This document shows positions 11,266 to 20,952 of a stretch of 64,000 nucleotides of DNA, one piece after another. Each line of letters opens with the position of its first letter. Within the stretch, counting starts at the first letter, position 1. Source of the DNA: Monoplex corrugatus. Taxonomy: Eukaryota; Mollusca; Gastropoda; Littorinimorpha; Ranellidae. The stretch is from the NCBI GenBank assembly GCA_030674185.1, contig JAPXFY010000022.1, forward strand, positions 44,055,514 through 44,119,513. The letters run 5' to 3'. A program made the translations under genes and the position numbers. Below the pieces are notes generated by a model. It saw nothing but the letters and a program-made list of their open reading frames with translations, had not been told where the DNA came from and ran no database searches.

Positions 11266-11640
11266 AGACAAGCGCAGGTTTTCAGCCAGCTGGTCTTTGT
11301 CAAGAGTACACAAAAGACAGGAACAAGAAAAAGCACGAAAAAAGAATCAGAACGCGTATTTAATACAACAAGACAAGACAGGCGCAATTTTCGGCCAACT
11401 GGTATTTGTCAAGCGTAAGATTACAAACAAACAAACACCAGATACAGAAATGAAGTCTTTTTCTCCTAATTTTTGTATCTGCTGTTTCTATTTTTGTCCT
11501 AATTTTGGTGTCTAGTGTTTGTTTGTTTGTAATCTTACGCTTGACAAAGGCCAGTTGGCCGAAAATTTGCGCCTGCTTTGTCTGGTTGTACTAAATATGC
11601 GTTCTGATTTTATATTCGTGATTTTTTGTTGTAGTTTTCT
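11266..11640. repeat. Inverted pair of R1 upstream-end fragments
   Basis: Segments 11335-11438 and 11515-11622 are inverted repeats of about 100 bp with a ~76-bp spacer. The inner edges are 'gtaagattacaaacaaacaa' and its complement. A third fragment in the left-arm orientation lies at 11266-11320. All carry the 'gacaaaggccagttggcc' R1 motif or its complement. The pair could form a long hairpin. Confidence 0.75.
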
Positions 11641-12242
11641 GTTTGTTTTTATTATTTTCGTTCAAAGAATTCATGACTGCAGTGGTATGCGTCATTCACT
11701 TCTAATTTGGTGATATTTACTACAACTCGTACAAAACTGAATACATACAATCCACCAAATAAAGAATTTCAATTTCTTGGACCAGAAATCTTACGCCACA
11801 ACAAAAGACTATGTAATCATCAGTGTGTATATTTCAATAGTGCATAATAACAGCGAAACACATGGACATAGATAAATAACACTAATTATGCGGCTTTGTC
11901 TTACTAATCAGAGAGAGAGAGAAAGAACGAGACAGGGCGAGTCTAAATTTGAGTCATAAATGCTCAGTGGTTGGGCCATAGGCCCATTTCAGTGATCGAA
12001 CACGTATCCGGAAACATATACTCCTAATCATAATTTAAGGGCCACTTCTTCCTTCCTCTCTAATTTTAAGTTGAAATAATTGACAATGTTTAGAATTGAT
12101 TCTATGTTTTATTTCATCATTTCCACACCTGTTTTGGAAAAAGAAATTAGCACAATGACCCATTAGTGAACAGCACATGCATTTAAAGGAACATCCCCCC
12201 CTTTTCAAAAAACAGAAAGTGTCAGATTTGGCCAATCTGTTT
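11641..12242. other. No gene; possible flank of the Tc1 element
   Basis: AT-rich DNA with a short GA run (11911-11935). The 3' end of the neighbouring Tc1 element should lie near 12100-12240, but I could not identify a terminal inverted repeat shared with the other side. Confidence 0.4.
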
Positions 12243-13271
12243 TCAATATCGCGTGTGTCCGCCCCGAGCCTGGATGCATGCTTCACAGCGCCGATGCATC
12301 GACCCCACAAGGGTACGGAGTGTGTCCTGAGGGATGGCCGCCCACTCGATCTGCAGGATGTCGACCAGCCTGGCCAGGGTGCCCGGTGGGGGGTGGTTGT
12401 CCCTGATGCGCCTCCCGAGCACATCCCAGAGGTGTTCAATTGGGTTCAGGTCAGGTGAGCACGCTGGCCAGGCCATACGGACGACTTCATGCTGCTCCAG
12501 GAAGTCGGTCACAAGGCGTGCTCGATGCGCAGGTGCATTGTCGTCCTGGAAGATGGCGCCTTGACCAAGGTCCACAAGCGCAGGCAGTGCCACGGCCGCC
12601 AGAACCTCGTCCCGGTACCGGACCCCGTTCAGGATGCCGTCAATGGGGAGCAGGGGGGTCCGGGTACCACGGCTCATGCCACCCCACACCATCACCGACC
12701 CGCCGCCGTACCGGTTATGCTCTTGGACAGTGGCGTCAGCGAACCTCTCCCCTTGACGTCGCCACACCCGAGCCCGGCCATCGTTAAAGGTCAGGGTGAA
12801 CCTGGACTCATCCGAAAACAAGACCCGGGCCCACTGTTGCCTTGTCCAGGTCACGTGCTCCCTGGCCCAGGTCATGCGGCGCACTCTGTTGACCTGTGAC
12901 AGCACGGGTCGGACGGCCGGTCTCCGTGGCCTCAAGTTTGCCTCATGTAGCCGTCTTCTCACCGTGCTGCAGCTGATGTTAGCACCTGTTGCGTCCCTCA
13001 GCTGACCCCTCAAGGTCACCGCAGTGGATGCCCTTTCCCTCAGGACGGAGAGGGCAAGGTAGCGGTCTTGCTGTCTTGTCGTTACTCTGGGTCGACCCGT
13101 GTGACGCCTTTCCTGGACTGCTCCAGTCTCATTGAAGCGCTCCAGCAGTCTCTGGATTGTGGAATGCGACACTTCAAGTCGTCTAGCAACTTCCCGCTGC
13201 GCTAGGCCTTCATCAAGCAGAGCGAGGGCTCTCCCCCGCTGCTCATCCGTCATCCGTCGTCTTGCAAGCAT
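12243..13271 (-). CDS. Tc1-type transposase, intact 342-aa frame
   Basis: It encodes a DDE transposase of the Tc1 branch of Tc1/mariner, which would cut the element out and insert it at TA. The N-terminus holds a helix-turn-helix (about 24-45, REVARRLEVSHSTIQRL) and a GRPR hook (59-62), followed by a second DNA-binding segment (about 80-115). The catalytic triad is present: D154 in LFSDES, D244 in QDDNAPAH, and E279 in SPDLNPIEH. That gives 34 residues between the last two (DD34E). The length is normal for the family and there is no internal stop or frameshift. Base composition is clearly GC-richer than the flanks, consistent with recent arrival. Terminal repeats were not found, so completeness of the element is unproven. 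The protein differs widely from the Tc1 copy at 41.9 kb and is a separate subfamily. Confidence 0.93.
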   Translation of the reverse strand: MLARRRMTDEQRGRALALLDEGLAQREVARRLEVSHSTIQRLLERFNETGAVQERRHTGRPRVTTRQQDRYLALSVLRERASTAVTLRGQLRDATGANISCSTVRRRLHEANLRPRRPAVRPVLSQVNRVRRMTWAREHVTWTRQQWARVLFSDESRFTLTFNDGRARVWRRQGERFADATVQEHNRYGGGSVMVWGGMSRGTRTPLLPIDGILNGVRYRDEVLAAVALPALVDLGQGAIFQDDNAPAHRARLVTDFLEQHEVVRMAWPACSPDLNPIEHLWDVLGRRIRDNHPPPGTLARLVDILQIEWAAIPQDTLRTLVGSMHRRCEACIQARGGHTRY

Positions 13272-13700
13272 GGTTAAAACGAACCAAGAACGGGTCCTTT
13301 TTATCCTCGTCTGCGGGCAACTTTGGATGGAGTAGTGTTCAAAAAGGGCTTGCCTTGCACGTGCAAAGCGAATTTTGTCGCTACCTTGCCTGCGTCGTCA
13401 GAGAGACCCTGCTGAAGATTCGACAATTTCGTGTGGAAATTGTCTTCCTTGGGCCGCCCATTGCAAATCGGCAAATCCCCAAACACGTGCCAAAAGGAAA
13501 CTGCAATGTTGTCTGAGCTCTTATCCATTCAGTTACGGCAACGAATTGGAGAAAAGAGTAAGAGAAAATAGGTTATTTCTCCTTTCAAAAATTGACTCAA
13601 AAACGTTCCTGGCCCTTCAATAATGACGTGTAGTATATCTGCACAGCTGAATGATAGTAGCAAAATGAAAAACGATATTAGCAAAATGAAACACATAACG
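13272..13700. other. 5' flank of the Tc1 transposase; no further gene
   Basis: The first part stays relatively GC-rich like the transposase and may be the element's 5' untranslated end. No inverted repeat matching the other flank was found. Confidence 0.4.
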
Positions 13701-15035
13701 AACTTGTTTGTATAAACCAAGAGACAGACAGACAGACAGACAGACTGACAGAAACAAAGAGGAAGAGAAGAGAAGAGAAGAGAAGAGAAGAGAAGAGAGA
13801 GGACTGGAGGGAAGTGAGACAGAGGGAGAGGGAGAGCAAGAGAGAGACACACACACAGAGAAAAACATACATACAGACAGACAAAGAAAAACAGAGAAAG
13901 ACAGACAGAGGTAGAGAGAAAGACGGACATGTAGACAGACGGACAGAGAGAGAGAGACAGAGACAGAGAGAAAAAGTGGTCTAAGGGAAGCAACTTCATA
14001 AAAATGAAGTGGATTAGGAAATGTGTGTTGCTTCCCCGAAATGTCGAGCGGCGGGCGAACAGTTGTGTTCATAAATCAATATTTTTGTTTTGCCTCAACA
14101 CATACTATTGGCCGTATCTGAATGGTTTTGCATTGAATTGACTTAAATCGTATTGTACCATATCGTAGTGTATTGTAATGTCCTAGATTTTCCATGCGAA
14201 ATTAGCTGCCCTCTTCAGTGGTAGCATACAACCACACAGTAAAAACATGTGATGGTGATGTTTTTGGTTTGTTTATTCTGGTTTGGTTTTGTTGGCTTGT
14301 TTAATTCGAGTTCGTTTGTTTGATTTGGTTATTTGCTTGGTTTGTTGTTGTTGTTGTTGTCGTTTTTATTGCTGTTGTTGTTGTTGCTGCTGCTGTTGTT
14401 GTTTTTGTTGTTTCTTTCTTGCTTTCTTTTTTGTTTTGTTTCTTTGTAGCTGTGTTTGTGTTTGTGTGTGTGTGTGTTTTGTGAGTGTGTGTGCGTTTTG
14501 TGAGTGTGTGTATGTGTGCGTGTGTGTGTGCGTGCGTGTTCGTGTGTGTGCAACTATGTATGATCATTTGTAGACACATGCTTAGAAACATTCTACGTAT
14601 ACACCAGTGACAAAGAGACAGACAGATACACAGACAGACACACACACAGAGAAACAGAATGAGACAGACAGACAGACAGAGAGAAAAAGAGAGAGAGAGA
14701 AGATACAGTGGTCTAAGGGAAACAACTTCATAAAAAGGAAGCGGATTAGAAAATGAGTGTTGCCTCCCCGAAAATGTCAAGCGGCGGGCGAACAGTTGTG
14801 TTCATGGACAATATTTTTGTTTTGCCCCAATAGGCCTACATACCATTAGCTGTATCTGTACAGTATTGCATTGAAATGACTTGCATAGTGTTGCACCATA
14901 TCGCAGTGTATTGTAATATCCTAGATTTTTCATGCTGACATTAGCTGCCCTCTTCAGTGACAGCATATAAACACATTGTAAAAAACGTTTTGTTGTCGTT
15001 TTGGTTTGTTTGCTTTGGTTTTGTTGGCTCGTTTT
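13700..15035. repeat. Tandem duplication of a ~725-bp segment
   Basis: Segment 13970-14310 and segment 14697-15035 align throughout. Shared landmarks are 'gtggtctaagggaa', 'gcggcgggcgaacagttgtg', 'ttagctgccctcttcagtg' and a GTTT-rich end. Each is preceded by a GACA microsatellite (13717-13980 and 14615-14700). Between them lies a GTT/GT-rich stretch (14340-14550). The copies have diverged by many substitutions, so the duplication is not recent. Confidence 0.8.
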
Positions 15036-15204
15036 GATTGATGTTTGTTTGTTTGTTTGCTTTGTTGTTGTTTCTATGTTTGTATGTGTGTGTGTTTGTG
15101 TCTGTTTGCGTCTTTGTTTGGGTTTTGTGTGTGCCTTTTTTTCCTTTGTTTGCTTTTCTTGTTGGTGGTGGTGGTTTTTTGTTTGTTTATTTGTTTGTTT
15201 GATG

Positions 15205-15300
15205 GGGAGGTAGGTAGAGAAAAGCATACACAATCCAGGAATGGAACCTGGGATGTATTGTGTCCAAGGTGGATGCTATTACCACCACGACAGTGTTGTT
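15205..15300 (-). repeat. tRNA-like SINE head, family 2 (minus), copy 1
   Basis: The minus strand reads 'gtcgtggtggtaatagcatc' followed by 'ccaggttccattcctgg', resembling A and B boxes of a pol III promoter. A related stretch lies at 22735-22815. It overlaps the upstream end of the long open frame that continues into the retrotransposon, so the first residues of that frame are not element protein. Confidence 0.5.
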
Positions 15301-17760
15301 TGTATTAAGCCATCAATGCTGTTAAATCACCCGTTATCATTATGTGGTGATTATTACTCCATAGATGACGACATTAACATCATGACAGTCATTGTAATCA
15401 TATTCGTCAATGTTACTGTTATCATCATCATCGTCGTCGTCATCACAACCATCACCATCATCATTTCTAGCAGCAGTAGCAGAAGCAGTTGCAGCAACCA
15501 TGGAAGGAGATTCACCACCAAACGCGGCATGAAGATCCACAGGACAAAAATGGGCTGTTTGAAGACTCATACGAACCACCAGCAGCGCACTGCGATAGCA
15601 AGTGAGACGTTGGATGACCAAGGCCAGGAACTAAACCATAGTGCCAAGGACATCCACGCTGATGGTTCTGGTGCGGATTTTGCACAAGCTCTTAACGCCA
15701 AACGTGAAAAACTCAATTTGCCGCCTGCAGGTGCAAAAGAACAATGGGAGAAATTAGATGAGGAACTTGTCCTTAAGCTGAATGCGCTAATAGGGAACAG
15801 TACGCTGGAACACAAACTTGACACATACGGAGACATCATATACTCTATCTGCAGGGACACTTATGGAGTGAAGCAGCCAAAGACAAAAACGCCTCCCCAG
15901 AAATCCAGAAGACAGCAACAGATGGAGAGCATCCGGAGGGAGAAAAGGAAGCTTAAAAAGCGAATGAAAACTGCCTCAGAATTCGAGAAGCAAGGGCTCC
16001 TGGAACTCTGGAAAGATCTGAAAGCCAAACACAATGCTCTCAGCAAAGTGGAATCAGCAAGGCGAAGAAAGAGCAAAAAGAAGAAGACTCAAGATCGTTT
16101 CTTCAAAGATCCCTTTGACTTTGCAAGAAAGCTGTTTGAACAACCCAAATCAGGGACTCTCACAGTGGGCAAGGAAACCCTAGAGCAGCATCTCAGGGAA
16201 ACATATTCCAATTCTCAGCGCGAGGCACCACTTGAAATCCAGAATCTGGTCTGGCCTGCAGCGCCAGAAGGAAAATTCAATAACAAACCACCAACACTGG
16301 ATGAAGTGAAGAACGTAGTAAAGAAAGCCAGAGCCAAGTCAGCACCTGGACCAAACGGAATACCATACCTGCTCTACAAGAAATGCCCAAAAGTGCTCGA
16401 GTGGCTCCACAAGATGATTCGATCAGCATGGAGGAACCAGAAGATCAGCGACCAATGGATGAGAGCTGAGGGAGTGTACATTCCGAAGGAGCAGAACTCC
16501 AGCAGCATCAACCAGTTCAGGCCAATATCACTTCTGAACGTCGAGGGGAAAATCTTCTTCTCTGTTATGGCAGCAAGATTGACAAAATACCTAACTGAAA
16601 ACAAGTATCTGGATATGTCAGTCCAAAAGGGAGGCATACCAGGAATGCCTGGATGCTTGGAACATGCCACGTTGATTTGGGATGCCATCCAAAAAGCAAG
16701 AACAGAGAAGAGAGACATTGACGTAGTTTGGCTTGATCTGGCGAATGCATATGGATCAGTTCCACACGATATGATCCAGCTGGCTCTTGAAATGTATCAC
16801 ATCCCAGAAAACATCCGAACAATGCTGAGGAAGTATTTCCAAGGGTTCTCAATGCGGTTCTCTACCAAAGAATACACCACGGACTGGATAGACCTAGAGG
16901 TGGGCATTGCAATGGGCTGTGCAATCTCTCCCATACTGTTCGTGTTGGCAATGGAAGTCATCTTGAAAGCTGCAATGAAGAGTTCAGGTCCAGTGAATCT
17001 GGGAGATGGATACCAGATGCCTCCTCTGAAAGCTTTCATGGATGACACAACAGTCTTGTCCACGGATGAGGAAGAGACACACCAAATCTTAAAGCAGCTG
17101 GATGAGCTGGTGGCCTCTTCAAGAATGAGGTTCAAACCAAAGAAATCCCGAAGTCTCTCACTGCGAAAAGGAAAAGTGGCAGATTCAGTCAAATTCATGG
17201 TAGCCAACCAAGCCATCCCCACTGTCACAGAAGAGCCAGTAAAAAGTCTCGGAAGATGGTATGATGACTCCCTGAAAGACACACAAAGGGGATGTGAAAC
17301 CAAGCAAACAGCAGAAGAAGGCCTGAAGAAAATAGATAACTGCGGACTGCCAGGCAAATACAAAGTCTGGTGTCTACAGTTCATGCTGATACCAAAGCTG
17401 CTGTGGCCACTGCTAATCTATGACATTTGCACCAGCACAGTGGAAGCAATGGAAGCCAAAATCAACAAATACACAAGAAAATGGCTCGGTGTCCCACCTG
17501 GTCTGACTGATGTTGCATTCTACTGTCGTCAAGCAATGCTGAAGCTACCTCTCAAATCCATAGTGGAGGAATACAAAGTTGGAAAAGCAGGACTGTTGAG
17601 CATGCTGGAGGAATCGAAAGACAATATCGTGAGATCAGTTCAGCCAAAGCTGAGAACTGGCAAAAAATGGAAAGTCCAAGAGGCTGTAAACAATGCCAAG
17701 AGAAACCTCAGCATCAAAGAAATAATTGGACACACGCAAACCAACAGACAGGGACTGTGA
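15241..17760 (+). CDS. R2-type retrotransposon ORF, zinc finger and reverse transcriptase, truncated by frameshift
   Basis: The frame encodes most of the single protein of a non-LTR retrotransposon of the R2/NeSL/R4/Hero group, which nicks target DNA and reverse-transcribes its RNA there. Residues 1 to about 80 translate a tRNA-like relic and an ATC microsatellite, so the true start lies further in. A zinc-finger-like segment has C84, H87, H100 and C106, with His where a second Cys is usual. A basic Lys/Arg-rich stretch (about 225-285) precedes the RT. RT motifs are SAPGPNG (from 367), QFRPISLLNVEGK, VVWLDLANAYGSVPH, GIAMGCAISPILF, the catalytic FMDD (599-602), and the thumb region PVKSLGRW. 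The frame stops at 17758-17760. The protein then continues in other frames to 18672. It is therefore inactive unless the breaks are sequence errors. Confidence 0.88.
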   Translation: MEPGMYCVQGGCYYHHDSVVCIKPSMLLNHPLSLCGDYYSIDDDINIMTVIVIIFVNVTVIIIIVVVITTITIIISSSSSRSSCSNHGRRFTTKRGMKIHRTKMGCLKTHTNHQQRTAIASETLDDQGQELNHSAKDIHADGSGADFAQALNAKREKLNLPPAGAKEQWEKLDEELVLKLNALIGNSTLEHKLDTYGDIIYSICRDTYGVKQPKTKTPPQKSRRQQQMESIRREKRKLKKRMKTASEFEKQGLLELWKDLKAKHNALSKVESARRRKSKKKKTQDRFFKDPFDFARKLFEQPKSGTLTVGKETLEQHLRETYSNSQREAPLEIQNLVWPAAPEGKFNNKPPTLDEVKNVVKKARAKSAPGPNGIPYLLYKKCPKVLEWLHKMIRSAWRNQKISDQWMRAEGVYIPKEQNSSSINQFRPISLLNVEGKIFFSVMAARLTKYLTENKYLDMSVQKGGIPGMPGCLEHATLIWDAIQKARTEKRDIDVVWLDLANAYGSVPHDMIQLALEMYHIPENIRTMLRKYFQGFSMRFSTKEYTTDWIDLEVGIAMGCAISPILFVLAMEVILKAAMKSSGPVNLGDGYQMPPLKAFMDDTTVLSTDEEETHQILKQLDELVASSRMRFKPKKSRSLSLRKGKVADSVKFMVANQAIPTVTEEPVKSLGRWYDDSLKDTQRGCETKQTAEEGLKKIDNCGLPGKYKVWCLQFMLIPKLLWPLLIYDICTSTVEAMEAKINKYTRKWLGVPPGLTDVAFYCRQAMLKLPLKSIVEEYKVGKAGLLSMLEESKDNIVRSVQPKLRTGKKWKVQEAVNNAKRNLSIKEIIGHTQTNRQGL

Positions 17761-18672
17761 GCAACAAAAATGTAGTGGTGGTCCAAAGCCAAAGGGAAGG
17801 AAAAAAGAGACATGATCACACAGGAGTTGAACAAAGAAGATGTCAAAAGAGTGCAGAAGGCAGTCCAGTAAGGTCAACAGGGGCAATGGACAACATGGGA
17901 CAGTGCACTCCAAAGAAGTCTCAGCTGGAACGATATGTGGCACATGGCTCCTCTAAGGATAAGCTTCCTCCTCAGATCTGTATATGACCTGCTCCCCTCG
18001 AATGCAAACTTTGTGAAATGGGGAAATCAGATGACCCAGCATGTCCGCTCTGTCAGAAGAAACAAACAGTGGAACATGTCCTAAGCTCTTGCAAAGTAGC
18101 GCTAGCCCAAGGAAGGTATACATGGAGGCAAAACCAAGTTCTGAAAGTGATCACAGATGTGGTTAGCGAAAAAACCATGACCCCAAACGCACCAATTGCT
18201 ATGACAACGTTCTACAAAGTAGGAGGGAAACAGGTCTGGCCCGAAATTGCTATGACAACCAGCACATTGCCAAAGGGTCTTCTGGATGGAGCAGTCGACT
18301 GGGAGTGTACAGCAGACCTCCCAGAGTGGAGAAATTACCCAGATGTCATCAGCAAGACAGGCATGAGACCAGACATCGCTCTCCACTCTGACTCCTCGAA
18401 ACAAGTGATTCTGATAGAACTCACTGTGCCATACGAAAGCAGAATGGAAGAAGCACACATCTACAAGACCGAAAAATACGCCGGTCTTGCCAGCACCCTG
18501 AAGAAAGCAGGTCTGCGGGTCAAAATCTTCGCCATAGAGGTCGGGGCAAGATTATGATCTCATGAAACAACTCGCCATTTCTGGGAAGAAGAGGACTAGA
18601 GCCCTTAAAGCGATGGCAGAGGCAGCAGAAAGGAGCTCAAGCTGGATCTGGGCAAGGAGGAACCAAAAATGA
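17761..18672 (+). pseudogene. R2-type retrotransposon, linker, zinc knuckle and restriction-like endonuclease (frameshifted)
   Basis: This is the C-terminal continuation of the preceding frame. The linker (17790-18015) carries an in-frame stop near 17869 and changes frame again near 18018. Frame 18018-18557 has a CCHC knuckle (C9, C12, H20, C25: C-x2-C-x7-H-x4-C) and the endonuclease core RPD (D119) followed after 14 residues by E134 in IELTVP. This is the PD-(D/E)XK pattern of R2-group endonucleases. After the stop at 18555-18557 the frame moves once more and ends RSSSWIWARRNQK at 18672, as the family's C-terminus does. There are thus at least three frame changes plus one stop in ~900 bp, against none in the RT part. 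Confidence 0.85.
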
Positions 18673-18706
18673 ACTTCATAAGGATTAAATTCCCTAGATG
18701 ATGTGT

Positions 18707-18810
18707 GCCCCGTTAGCACATTGGTAAAACCGCGTACCACAGTTCTGAAGCGCAGAATCGCCCAGGTTCGCTCCCCGGCGTGGGGGAAAAAAAAAAAAAA
18801 AAAAAAAAAA
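18707..18810 (+). repeat. tRNA-like sequence plus poly-A after the R2-type element
   Basis: The 80-nt stretch has an A-box-like 'gttagcacattggtaa' and a B-box-like 'caggttcgctccccgg' with a plausible T-arm. Its first and last bases (gcccc and gggg) can pair as part of an acceptor stem. A run of ~24 A follows directly. The D-arm and anticodon arm do not fold well, so it is not called as a tRNA gene. It is either a SINE or tRNA pseudogene inserted behind the element, or part of the element's own 3' end. Confidence 0.5.
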
Positions 18811-19540
18811 TAGACAACAGCAGAAGGGCATCCAGGAGTCATGGCCTGGATGTGCCCCCCCCCCCCCCCGAGAGTGTAAGTTCAGGGCAGAAACACTTGT
18901 CTAAAGGGGGTTACTTCTCTGAAGACCTGTTGTCTAGCTCTCCCTAGAGTTTCTTTCTACCAGCACTAGTAGTAGTAGCAACAGCAGCATAGTAGAAGTG
19001 GTGGTGGTGGTTGTGGTACTAGTAGTAGTAGCAGCTGCGGCAGTATCACTGGTAGTAGTAGGAGTAGCAGCACTAGTAGTAGTAGCAACACCAGCATAGT
19101 AGTGGTGGTGGGTGGTTGTGGTAGTAGTAGTTGTAGCAGCAGCAATAATGAATCATGTAAAGACACTGTAAATTACAAACACAGAAACAGAGTTATAAGG
19201 AAATACAGACAGCATTAAAATCAAAGACAGAAGGGAGATAATGTCAAGTCTAATACCATGGTGAATACAGATCAACCATAATACGCACAGTGTCAACAAC
19301 AAAAAAAGTTATAAAACGAAAAATTGTACTAAAATCACGGTCAGCTTCCATTTGTTAATCAGCCAAGTGCTTTAGAAAATCATGGAAGACATACGCGTAA
19401 AGCAAATGTGTGCGTGTATGTGTGACAGCGGGGGATGAGGGAGAAAGAAAAAAAACGTGTGTGTGTGTGTGTGTAAGACGTAGAATGAGCGAGAGGGGGG
19501 TAGGGGGGAAAGAAAGAGCGTGCGCGCACACACACACAAA
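18811..19540. other. No gene; GTA-type and GT/GC microsatellites
   Basis: A C run (18857-18870), an imperfect GTA/GTG/GCA trinucleotide region (18965-19145) that itself looks duplicated at ~120-bp spacing, and GT/CA tracts at 19455-19540. Nothing coding. Confidence 0.7.
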
Positions 19541-19544
19541 GGTG

Positions 19545-19660
19545 ATCTACGGGAAGCAACTCCGTAAAATAGCAGTTCATACAAGTGTTGTCTCCCCGAA
19601 ATCGTACAGTTTCTCAAGATGACGTCTCCGCGCTCGGAACGAATTCCATATGCACTAACG
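19545..19660. repeat. Third copy of the 'gggaagcaac' motif segment
   Basis: The stretch 'gtgatctacgggaagcaact' with 'gttgtctccccgaaat' resembles the start of the segment duplicated at 13970 and 14697. In the 13970 copy 'gggaagcaac' and 'gttgcttccc' are inverted repeats about 50 bp apart, so the three copies may be relics of a small inverted-repeat element. Confidence 0.4.
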
Positions 19661-20059
19661 TCACAGGTGCCATGTGTATGGTGATCATGGCATAAGCCTG
19701 CACGTAAACCCATGAGCTGGCCAGGTATGTTTTACCTAGTCTATATTTATACTGGTATTGTATCAGCACATTGCGACGCCACTGTTGCTTTGGTTTGTGC
19801 GTTTTAGTTTTCTCTTTTGTTTGTGTATTTGTGTGGTTGGTTGTTTAGTTGATCGGTTGGTCGGTTGTTGCTGGTTTGTTTTCTCGTAGGTGGGAGGTTT
19901 TGGTTTTTTGGGGGTGGGGGTGTTAGTTTGGTTGGGAACGGTCTGTTTCTGTTTTGATTTTTTTCTGCCCTGTCTTCTGCACTACTCCTGTATCTCGGTA
20001 ACCATCACCACCCCACACTGCTCAGAACGTTTAAAGGCCACAAAGAATCCGAGACAATT
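19661..20059. other. No feature recognised
   Basis: GT-rich DNA with no convincing frame. Confidence 0.5.
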
Positions 20060-20290
20060 TTTCAGTGCTATTCTTTTGCTTCTTCTGATTTTGCTTTCTT
20101 CTTCATCTCCTCCTCCTCCTCTTCGGATTCTTGAGACAATTTTTCAGTGCTTTCTGCTTCTTGTTTTTGCTTCTTCTTCATCTCCTCCTCCTTCTCCTTT
20201 TTCTTCTTGTTCTTTTTCTTTGTCTTCTTCATCATCCCTTCCTCCTCCTCCTTCTGTTCTTTTTCCTTCTTCTCTTTGCATTCACTATCT
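20060..20290. repeat. CTT/CTC pyrimidine tract with internal duplication
   Basis: The tract consists mostly of TTC/CTC. The phrase 'gagacaatttttcagtgct' occurs twice (20050 and 20132), so a ~82-bp unit is duplicated. Confidence 0.85.
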
Positions 20291-20344
20291 ACATGGTCAA
20301 ACCACATCACAGTAATGACGAATGAAGCCACGCCTTCCAGTTCT

Positions 20345-20658
20345 TGTCATCTGCCTTGGAACTTGGTGGTCACAGGTATGATCAAAATCATTGGGGATGA
20401 TAATGATGGTGAAATGGAGTTCCATTTTGGATCGAGGTTGCGTGGCAGGGCTGTACTCTACGCTTACTTTCATGATATAAAAGTGGATGAGACTCGGCTG
20501 TGTGGTCCCGATCTTCCCAATAAGCCCATAGCATGCACAACTCTGGGTAAAATGCCCATCAGAGCCGAAAAACAACTTTTTGGAATGATCAAGGTTCAAA
20601 CCCAAGTCCCTCCAGTCAACAGTTTCTTTGTGTTAACCACTTTACCACATCAACTAGT
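20345..20658 (-). mobile_element. tRNA-derived SINE, family 1, copy 3
   Basis: On the minus strand it reads 'gtggtaaagtggttaacac', 'cttgggtttgaacc', then the same body as the copies at 801 and 2807, including 'gggaagatcgggaccacaca'. It is more diverged than those two and lacks the tail segment. Confidence 0.7.
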
Positions 20659-20952
20659 CTTTTGGATGGTTGTCTGGTTCATTGATTGGTTGGGTTGCTT
20701 TTTAGTTCTTTATAATAATAATAATTACAATATTTATATAGCGCAAAATCTTGATAGAAATCAAATATATCTAAGCGCTGAACAGACACATACGCACGCA
20801 CGCACTCGCACACACATGGCTATAAATGGGGAAAAAGAAGAAAAGCAATGGAAAATTATAGAGAGCATATTATATAATACAATTATATATTACAATGTGA
20901 TTCCATTCCGAGCGGAGACAGGCTGCAGAGGGGGTTGAGTGAGGTCAGGATT

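Noticed and set aside
15241..15480. N-terminal ~80 residues of the long R2-type frame as part of the protein
   Set aside because: They translate a tRNA-like relic and an ATC microsatellite. Element protein becomes recognisable only at the zinc finger.
20147..20938. 263-residue plus-strand frame
   Set aside because: It runs through a CTT tract, an antisense SINE and the LINE tail, with no domain.
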